Below, one piece after another: positions 58,681 to 64,000 of a DNA stretch of 64,000 bases. Source of the DNA: CAZWUW01 sp964636895. GTDB lineage: Bacteria; Bacillota; Thermincolia; Thermincolales; CAZWUW01. The DNA lies in assembly GCA_964636895.1 (NCBI GenBank), contig CAZWUW010000002.1:1-64000 (forward strand), read 5' to 3'. The notes under the pieces were generated by a model, which searched no databases, was not told where the DNA came from, and saw only the letters and a list, made by a program, of their open reading frames with translations. Position 1 is the stretch's first letter. The number at the start of each line of letters is the position of its first letter. A program made the translations under genes and the position numbers.

Positions 58681-61323
58681 ATGACGCGACAAGAAACACA
58701 AAAATTAAATGCCTATTTTTTACCGAAGGACTTTGTAATTGATGATATATTAAATCAACCGATGGACCCACTTAAAACATGGATCGAGGCATTTGCAGCT
58801 GATAAATATAGTGCCTTATTTCATCTGGGCTTTTTAAAAAAAGAGAAATGGTTTTCACCTTCAATTGAATATCTCCATCATATTGCAGAAATGCTGATAA
58901 AAAAACTAAGCCAACAGCCCGAAATTGAATTTAACCGGGACACCGTGCAAGTTGATTTACTAGAAGATGAGATGTATCGCCTTAAGGAAGAGCTGCCATT
59001 TGTTATTGGCATGGAATATGTAGATGATGCTTGGATCCGAAGGGTATGGGAAGCGTTATTAGCTGTCTTTAGGTTAGAAATTAAAAATTATGATGGTACA
59101 GTTGCTAGGTATTTTGCCGAATATAACGCTAATATCAATGTAGTGGGAAGGGTATTTTTTCACTTGGTTGAGAATAAAGAAGAGCAGTATCCCTTTGCCT
59201 TTATGGCCACTTATTCAACAAAACCAGTCAAAAGCAAAAAAGCAGTACATACACCTTTGAAAAATGCGTTAGAAGAATTTAATGGAGACGAAAAGAAATT
59301 ACTTGCGCTTATTTCAACGGTTATCAAGGCAGCGGAAAAGAGCAGCTTCATTTCAGAATTACTGGAAAGTGGGGAACTGTTCGCACCACTTAAGCTCACG
59401 GCTGAAGAGGCGTACACCTTTTTACGGGAAATCGCAACTTACGAAGAAGCCGGAATTATGTGCAGAGTCCCAGATTGGTGGCGTAAAAGCAACAATTCAC
59501 TTCGGTTGTCGGTAACGGTTGGCGAAAAAGAGCCAGCCAAGGTGGGCTTAGAAGCCATTATGGAATTTTCACCATCCCTATATATAGGGGACGAGGTAAT
59601 ATCAGAACAGGAATTAAGAAGTTTTTTAGAAATGGCAGAAGGGCTGGTTTTGTATAAGGGTAAATGGGTTGAAATTAACAAAAGAAAACTGGAAGCAGTA
59701 CTTCAGGCATTTGAAAAGGTCAAAGATTTGACGGATGAAGAAGGTCTATCTCTTGGAGAGGCAATGAGGCTGGAATTAAATGTGAATAAGCTGCTGGATA
59801 TTTCAATCGACGAGATAGATGTATCGATATCAAATGGACAATGGTTCAGAACAATGAAGGAAAGTCTGATTCATCCTGACACAATTCAAAAGGTGAGCAT
59901 CGAGCCTTCGTTTCATGCGACATTACGAGCTTATCAGGAAAATGGTTATCATTGGCTCAACAAGATGTCCCATTTTGGATTTGGGGCCTGTTTGGCAGAT
60001 GACATGGGACTTGGTAAAACGGTTCAGATGATTGCCTTTTTGGAATATCACAGAGTTCACAATGGTGGACAGGTACTTCTTATCCTGCCGGCATCGCTTA
60101 TTGGAAACTGGCAGAAGGAAATCGAAAAATTTGCTCCCGAAATGTCGTATCAGATATTGCATAAAAGTGATTTAAAAACCTCAGAAGCGATCCAAATCAG
60201 AGATGGTGAGTTTTTATATATCACCACCTATGGGATGGCAGTCCGATTGGAAGCACTAAAAAACAGAAAATGGGATTGTTTAATTTTAGATGAAGCGCAA
60301 GCCATAAAGAACCCAGGGACCAAGCAGACAAAGGCCATCAAAGCGATTCCAGCCAAGATGCGGATTGCGATGACTGGAACACCGATTGAAAACCGATTAA
60401 GTGACCTGTGGTCTTTATTTGATTTTTTGAATCAGGGGTTACTTGGAACGACTAAAGAATTTACTGAATTTACAAAAGGGCTTGCAGATAACGCGCACGG
60501 ATACGCCAAGTTACGCAAGATGATCCAACCCTTCATGCTCAGAAGATTGAAAACCGATAAAAGTATTATTGCGGATTTGCCGGACAAACTGGAAATGAAC
60601 GCCTACACGACCTTGTCAAAGAAACAGATTGTCCTCTATAAGCAGCTGATTGAACAGATTTCAGAAAAATTGAAAGAAGTGGAAGGCATTGAGCGAAAAG
60701 GGCTTGTCTTAGCCAGCATTATGAAATTCAAGCAAATATGCAATCACCCAGATCAATATCTGAGTAGAGAAGAATTTAAACCAGAACACAGCGGTAAGTT
60801 TGAACAATTGAGAGAAATCTGTGAAACAATATACGAGAAAAGGGAACGGGTTCTTATTTTTACACAATTTAGGGAGATGACGGAGCCGATTTCAGATTTT
60901 CTTAGCGGCATATTTTCAAAACAAGGGTTTGTGCTTCATGGAGGTACGCCTGTAAAACGACGAAATGAGATGGTCGAACAGTTTAATGGGGAGCATTATG
61001 TACCTTATATGGTGCTGTCGCTTAAGGCTGGCGGCGTAGGACTTAATCTGACAGGGGCCAATCATGTCATTCATTTTGACAGATGGTGGAATCCGGCAGT
61101 TGAAAATCAAGCAACAGACCGTGCCTTTCGTATTGGTCAGACAAAGAATGTGATGGTACATAAATTTGTAACAAAAGGCACAATAGAAGAGAAGATTGAT
61201 ACCATTATTGAAGAAAAACAGAGGCTGTCAGGAGATATTTTAAGTGCTGGAGGCGAACAGTGGATTACAGAGTACACTGATGAAGCGCTACTGAAAATAT
61301 TTGCTTTGGGCGGTGACGCATAA
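58681..61323 (+). CDS. SNF2-family DEAD/DEAH helicase
   Basis: 880 aa. After an N-terminal ~400-residue region (bacterial SNF2 type) come motif I DDMGLGKTVQM (about 440), motif II LDEAQAIKN (about 537), motif III MTGTPIENRLSDLWSLFDFL, and the C-terminal helicase domain with VLIFTQFREMTEP, GGVGLNLTGANHVIHFDRWWNP and DRAFRIGQ. It is a DNA-dependent ATPase that would translocate along DNA rather than unwind it. The coupled SWIM gene is its usual partner. The gene is AT-rich compared with the preceding fix and ytc genes. AGGAG precedes the ATG. Confidence 0.92.
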   Translation: MTRQETQKLNAYFLPKDFVIDDILNQPMDPLKTWIEAFAADKYSALFHLGFLKKEKWFSPSIEYLHHIAEMLIKKLSQQPEIEFNRDTVQVDLLEDEMYRLKEELPFVIGMEYVDDAWIRRVWEALLAVFRLEIKNYDGTVARYFAEYNANINVVGRVFFHLVENKEEQYPFAFMATYSTKPVKSKKAVHTPLKNALEEFNGDEKKLLALISTVIKAAEKSSFISELLESGELFAPLKLTAEEAYTFLREIATYEEAGIMCRVPDWWRKSNNSLRLSVTVGEKEPAKVGLEAIMEFSPSLYIGDEVISEQELRSFLEMAEGLVLYKGKWVEINKRKLEAVLQAFEKVKDLTDEEGLSLGEAMRLELNVNKLLDISIDEIDVSISNGQWFRTMKESLIHPDTIQKVSIEPSFHATLRAYQENGYHWLNKMSHFGFGACLADDMGLGKTVQMIAFLEYHRVHNGGQVLLILPASLIGNWQKEIEKFAPEMSYQILHKSDLKTSEAIQIRDGEFLYITTYGMAVRLEALKNRKWDCLILDEAQAIKNPGTKQTKAIKAIPAKMRIAMTGTPIENRLSDLWSLFDFLNQGLLGTTKEFTEFTKGLADNAHGYAKLRKMIQPFMLRRLKTDKSIIADLPDKLEMNAYTTLSKKQIVLYKQLIEQISEKLKEVEGIERKGLVLASIMKFKQICNHPDQYLSREEFKPEHSGKFEQLREICETIYEKRERVLIFTQFREMTEPISDFLSGIFSKQGFVLHGGTPVKRRNEMVEQFNGEHYVPYMVLSLKAGGVGLNLTGANHVIHFDRWWNPAVENQATDRAFRIGQTKNVMVHKFVTKGTIEEKIDTIIEEKQRLSGDILSAGGEQWITEYTDEALLKIFALGGDA

Positions 61324-62039
61324 TGGGCTATTATGGATATCCAAAGTATGAATCAGTTGCAGAAAAAAAGGCTAAGGCGAGTAGGAGCCTTGCGAAACTT
61401 AAAAAGAAAAATCCCGATATTGAGCCCGTAATCATAGAAGGTAGGACACTTGCGAAAAATTGGTGGGGCAAGTCTTGGAATTTGAATCTTGAAAGCTATG
61501 CAGATTATGGGAATCGGATTGCAAGGGGTAAAAGCTATGTTCGCGGTAATACGGTTTTGGATTTAAAGATATTTAAGGGACGGATAGTGGCGAAGGTTCA
61601 AGGAAGCCGGTCAAAGCCCTATGAAGTCGAGATTAAAATTGATACTTTAAACAACGAGAAGTGGGAGCAGGTCACGACATTATGCAATCACAGAATCGAT
61701 TCGTTGGAACAATTGATTGAAGGGAAATTTCCAAAGGAATTAGAGGTTTTATTTACAGAAAGAAAGTATGGTATGTTTCCATCGCCAAAAGAAATTCATT
61801 TTGATTGTAGCTGCCCCGATTGGGCCAGCATGTGCAAACATGTTGCGGCGGTATTATATGGGGTTGGTGCCAGATTAGATGTTAATCCTATGCTTTTTTT
61901 CGAGCTCAGAGCTTTGGATGGCCAAGAACTTGTCAGAAAATCGATGGAGCAAAAGCTGGAAAGCATGATGAAAAATGCAGGCAAGAAAAGCAAGAGAGAA
62001 ATTGCCGATAAGGATATAGCAAATATATTTGGGCTATAG
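61323..62039 (+). CDS. SWIM zinc-finger protein
   Basis: 238 aa. The SWIM motif C-x-C-x-n-C-x-H is seen in FDCSCPDWASMCKHVAAVLYGVG (about residues 160-180). The N-terminal part begins MGYYGYPKYESVAEKKAKA and has the conserved RTLAKNWWGKSWNLNLESYADYGNRI. It is encoded directly after the SNF2 gene, sharing its last base, a pairing well known in bacteria; the SWIM domain likely binds DNA or protein. It is the last gene before the DnaA-like frame. Confidence 0.92.
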   Translation: MGYYGYPKYESVAEKKAKASRSLAKLKKKNPDIEPVIIEGRTLAKNWWGKSWNLNLESYADYGNRIARGKSYVRGNTVLDLKIFKGRIVAKVQGSRSKPYEVEIKIDTLNNEKWEQVTTLCNHRIDSLEQLIEGKFPKELEVLFTERKYGMFPSPKEIHFDCSCPDWASMCKHVAAVLYGVGARLDVNPMLFFELRALDGQELVRKSMEQKLESMMKNAGKKSKREIADKDIANIFGL

Positions 62040-62077
62040 CAATAGAACTAAAAAGCTGAAAAAGGGAGATTTAAATT

Positions 62078-62824
62078 ATGAGTATTGACCATTGTGCAGG
62101 ATATACTTTCCCGCCATCTCTCAATCCCCGGTATACATTCGAAACCTTTGTTGTTGGCAGCAGTAACAAATTTGCCCATGCCGCCGCACTTGCAGCAGCG
62201 GGATTACAGGCGCAATATAGTAACCCGCTTTTTATATATGGCGGGGTCGGGCTTGGCAAAACCCATCTAATTCAGGCTGTTGGGAATCTTGCATTGCAAA
62301 ATAATCCTGGCACTAAAGTTTTATATGTATCTGCAGAGGGATTTGTCAATGAATTAATTAACGCAATCCGGGATGATATGACTGTGTACTTTAGGGATAA
62401 ATACAGGGGACTTGATATGCTCATCATTGATGATGTTCATTTTCTGGCAGGCAGAGAAAGGACGCAGGAAGAACTTTTTCACACTTTTAATGCTTTGTAT
62501 GAGGCTAACCAGCAAATTATAATATCCAGCGCCCAACCCCCTGGGGAAATACCTGTTCTGGCGGAAAGCCTACGTTCAAGATTTGAGGGTGGGTTAATGG
62601 CAGAGATTAAGCACCCTGATATTGAAACCCGAACAACGATTTTACAAAAAAGAATTCAATTCGAAAACCTACAGATTCCTGATGATGTTATTAATTATAT
62701 AGCCGAACAATTGCATGCCAACATCAGGGAATTGCAGGGGGCCTTGACCAAGGTAATCTTTTATGCTTCTGTTGCACAGAGGCCAATTAGTTTAGGCCTT
62801 GCCGGTGAAGCTTTACAATATTGA
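62078..62824 (+). CDS. DnaA AAA+ domain-only paralogue
   Basis: 248 aa, clearly from the initiator Dna[24 protein letters not shown] opens domain III, Walker A is [11 protein letters not shown], then [15 protein letters not shown], Walker [37 protein letters not shown] (arginine finger), and NIRELQGAL (sensor II). It ends soon after, so the DnaA-box-binding domain IV and the N-terminal domain I are missing. A Hda-like or DnaC-like regulator of the real DnaA, or a decayed copy, are both possible. All motifs look intact, which favours a functional protein. It has its own AAGGGAG and lies 38 bp after the SWIM gene. Confidence 0.9.
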   Translation: MSIDHCAGYTFPPSLNPRYTFETFVVGSSNKFAHAAALAAAGLQAQYSNPLFIYGGVGLGKTHLIQAVGNLALQNNPGTKVLYVSAEGFVNELINAIRDDMTVYFRDKYRGLDMLIIDDVHFLAGRERTQEELFHTFNALYEANQQIIISSAQPPGEIPVLAESLRSRFEGGLMAEIKHPDIETRTTILQKRIQFENLQIPDDVINYIAEQLHANIRELQGALTKVIFYASVAQRPISLGLAGEALQY

Positions 62825-62826
62825 GG

Positions 62827-62921
62827 TCGGTTTTGCAGTGGTAGCGGAAGCTGCTTTTTTTTTGTTCGCAGAAGGTGAGAATAGTGTCGAAAAAATTAGA
62901 CAGAATTACCACTGCAACCGA
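62827..62921. repeat. Inverted repeat after the DnaA-like gene
   Basis: TCGGTTTTGCAGTGGTA (62827-62843) and TACCACTGCAACCGA (62907-62921) are complementary apart from two extra T. A weak GCAG/CTGC hairpin with T8 lies between them. Confidence 0.7.
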
Positions 62922-62929
62922 TAATAATA

Positions 62930-62960
62930 TTGTCAAGTTTTTTGTATAAAATGGTATAAT
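62930..62960 (+). promoter_or_regulatory. Probable promoter of the small gene at 62993
   Basis: TTGTCA (62930-62935) and TATAAT (62955-62960) with a 19-nt spacer, slightly long. Confidence 0.45.
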
Positions 62961-62992
62961 ACAGTTAGTAAAAAAGAATGGAGTTGATTTTA

Positions 62993-63238
62993 ATGACTTG
63001 GGAAGAAGTGAGAAAGTTATACCCAAACCAGTTTGTTATGTTTGAAATTGTAAAGTCTCATGTTGTGGGTAATCAGGAGCATGTTGATGATATCGCACTA
63101 ATTAAGGCAATTGACGACGACAAGGAAGCAATGAAAGAGTTTATTCAAAGCAAAGAAGGTCAATATGTTTACAGTACAAATAACAAGGAAGTTGTTATTG
63201 AGTTGATAAAGCATGTTGGGAACGAATCGATGGTTTAA
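62993..63238 (+). CDS. Small conserved hypothetical protein (first gene of an aspartyl-protease pair)
   Basis: About 81 aa: TWEEVRKLYPNQFVMFEIVKSH at the start, an acidic middle and KEVVIELIKHVG at the end. I know this type of protein as a neighbour of a small retropepsin-like aspartyl protease gene in Firmicutes; its role is unknown. ATG 62993 follows GGAG at 9 bp. The end of the gene overlaps the tail of the protease frame, so the last residues (NESMV) may be created by a deletion. Confidence 0.75.
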   Translation: MTWEEVRKLYPNQFVMFEIVKSHVVGNQEHVDDIALIKAIDDDKEAMKEFIQSKEGQYVYSTNNKEVVIELIKHVGNESMV

Positions 63239-63321
63239 TTGGGCTGGACTTCATGAAAGCTTCAGGATTAATATTGGATTTGGAGGAACTTGTATATTAT
63301 AAAAAAAGACACAAACGGTGA
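63226..63321 (+). pseudogene. C-terminal remnant of a retropepsin-like aspartyl protease gene
   Basis: A second frame reads IDGLIGLDFMKASGLILDLEEL and ends KKRHKR with TGA at 63319. IGLDFM..AGxIIDL is the usual C-terminal block of these proteases. The catalytic DTG part and everything before it are absent; it joins directly to the end of the small gene. Confidence 0.6.
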
Positions 63322-63341
63322 TTAATGTGAAAAATATACAT

Positions 63342-63440
63342 AAAAAAAGTAGTGCTATCTCAATTTGATAGGCACTACTTTTTTACTACAACTAATTCCA
63401 TGAAAAGGATATATTGGTACTAAGTCGAATAATGTTATAA
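63342..63440. repeat. ~100-bp direct repeat, right copy
   Basis: Same hairpin (AGTAGTGCTATC pairing with GATAGGCACTACT), T-run and trailing GAATAATGTTATAA as the left copy at 58528. The hairpin is better preserved here and may terminate transcription from the left. Confidence 0.85.
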
Positions 63441-63590
63441 GTGGAGTGTGTGGCGGCATTAAAGCGTGCCTCCAACCCTTGGAAATAAAGGATTTATACG
63501 GGTTCTATGGTAAGCAGAATTTACATGCTACCCTTGAAGTAGTAACAATGAAGACATTGTCGATAAAGCCAGGCCAAAAAGCCGGATGAT

Positions 63591-63610
63591 GCGCGAACCA
63601 CGCGCTTTTT
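63591..63610 (+). terminator. Possible terminator hairpin before the dam-like gene
   Basis: GCGCG-AACCA-CGCGC followed by T5. Confidence 0.5.
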
Positions 63611-63629
63611 AGGTAAAAGCAATTACGTT

Positions 63630-64000
63630 GTAAAACCATTTGTAAAGTGGGCTGGCGGCAAGGCTCAAATTCTGAACAATATACGCTCTTATTATCCAGT
63701 ACAATTGGGGAAAAAAATCACGAAATATGCCGAGCCTTTTGTTGGGGGTGGCGCAGTATTGTTTGACGTTATTAGCCGCTATGACCTTGAAGAAATATAT
63801 ATAAGTGACATAAACAGAGAATTGATAAAGACATATATAAGTATCCGTGACAATTTAGAGGAATTGCTTGTTGCTTTGCGTTCCCTTGAGAAAGACTACC
63901 TTCCGCTTGGTACGGATAAACGGAAAGATTATTACTACGCCAAACGCGACAGGTTTAACGCCTTGAAAACTGGCAACGAGAATGATGTGGAGCTTGCGTC
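63630..64000 (+). CDS. Dam-type DNA adenine methyltransferase (partial, no start codon seen)
   Basis: The frame reads VKPFVKWAGGKAQILNNI, EPFVGGGAVLFDV (the SAM-binding FxGxG), and YISDINRELIKTYISI. It is a D12-class N6-adenine methylase that modifies GATC-like sites or belongs to a restriction system. It runs out of the window before the DPPY motif. Reading back from GTA 63630 there is no ATG, GTG or TTG before the in-frame stop at 63564, and a hairpin with T-run lies between. The 5' end is therefore either lost or uses an unusual start. Confidence 0.75.

Noticed and set aside
63446..63589. 47-codon frame from GTG 63446 (ends IKPGQKAG) before the dam-like gene
   Set aside because: No recognisable similarity and only a weak start; it overlaps a region of rearrangement. 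Not supported as a gene.

Overview
The window looks like a chromosomal segment of an anaerobic, probably spore-forming low/mid-GC Firmicute, most likely a Desulfotomaculum/Pelotomaculum-type Peptococcaceae. This rests on gene families and order only: a sigma-54-controlled acyl-CoA degradation operon ending in an ETF:menaquinone oxidoreductase, fixABCX, ytcABC-like (spore-coat type) sugar genes, a YcdB/SLH exported protein and strong Gram-positive ribosome binding sites. No rRNA or tRNA was found.

Layout. 1-4.4 kb: tail of an unidentified gene, a PAS/AAA+/Fis sigma-54 activator, then acetoacetyl-CoA synthetase plus a DUF2889 gene behind a -24/-12 promoter. 4.6-18.35 kb: one long operon behind a second -24/-12 promoter: acyl-CoA dehydrogenase, acyl-CoA synthetase, etfBA, a membrane ETF:quinone oxidoreductase, thiolase, a small winged-helix protein, biotin carboxylase, biotin carrier, HMG-CoA lyase, enoyl-CoA hydratase, carboxyltransferase and a cysteine-rich protein. 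Together these make a leucine/isovalerate catabolic route (isovaleryl-CoA to HMG-CoA to acetyl-CoA plus acetoacetate). 18.7-20.7 kb: DUF485 plus a sodium:solute symporter of the acetate-permease type.

20.7-28.1 kb: an inverted-repeat cluster, then a GC-rich Wadjet-like (JetABC) SMC defence operon whose TOPRIM nuclease partner JetD lies on the opposite strand and overlaps the 3' end of jetC. 28.1-31.3 kb: a very long perfect palindrome and a yybP-ykoY (Mn2+) riboswitch in front of a P-type cation ATPase. 31.3-40 kb: an IDEAL-type protein, an ABC-F ATPase, a lipase-like hydrolase with a heptad-repeat partner, DegV, a double-HTH TetR regulator with twin operators, an EFR1 flavodoxin/ferredoxin and a polar amino-acid ABC importer. 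40.2-49.3 kb: YcdB/SLH protein, an MtaA/CmuA-type methyltransferase with DUF1847 and an SsuABC-like importer, and a MacB-type exporter. 49.4-58 kb: GNAT-like/GntR pair, fixABCX and ytcABC-like genes.

58.1-64 kb: an AT-rich, rearranged accessory stretch. It holds a miniature IS-like inverted-repeat element that cuts into a PNPOx-type gene remnant, an SNF2 helicase/SWIM protein pair, a DnaA paralogue reduced to the AAA+ domain, a small protein followed by the tail of a deleted aspartyl protease, and a Dam-type methylase with no visible start codon. Two ~100-bp direct repeats, each a hairpin/T-run followed by the same AT-rich sequence, bracket this block. The most unusual content is the rearranged JetABC/JetD locus and the SNF2-SWIM-mini-DnaA block.
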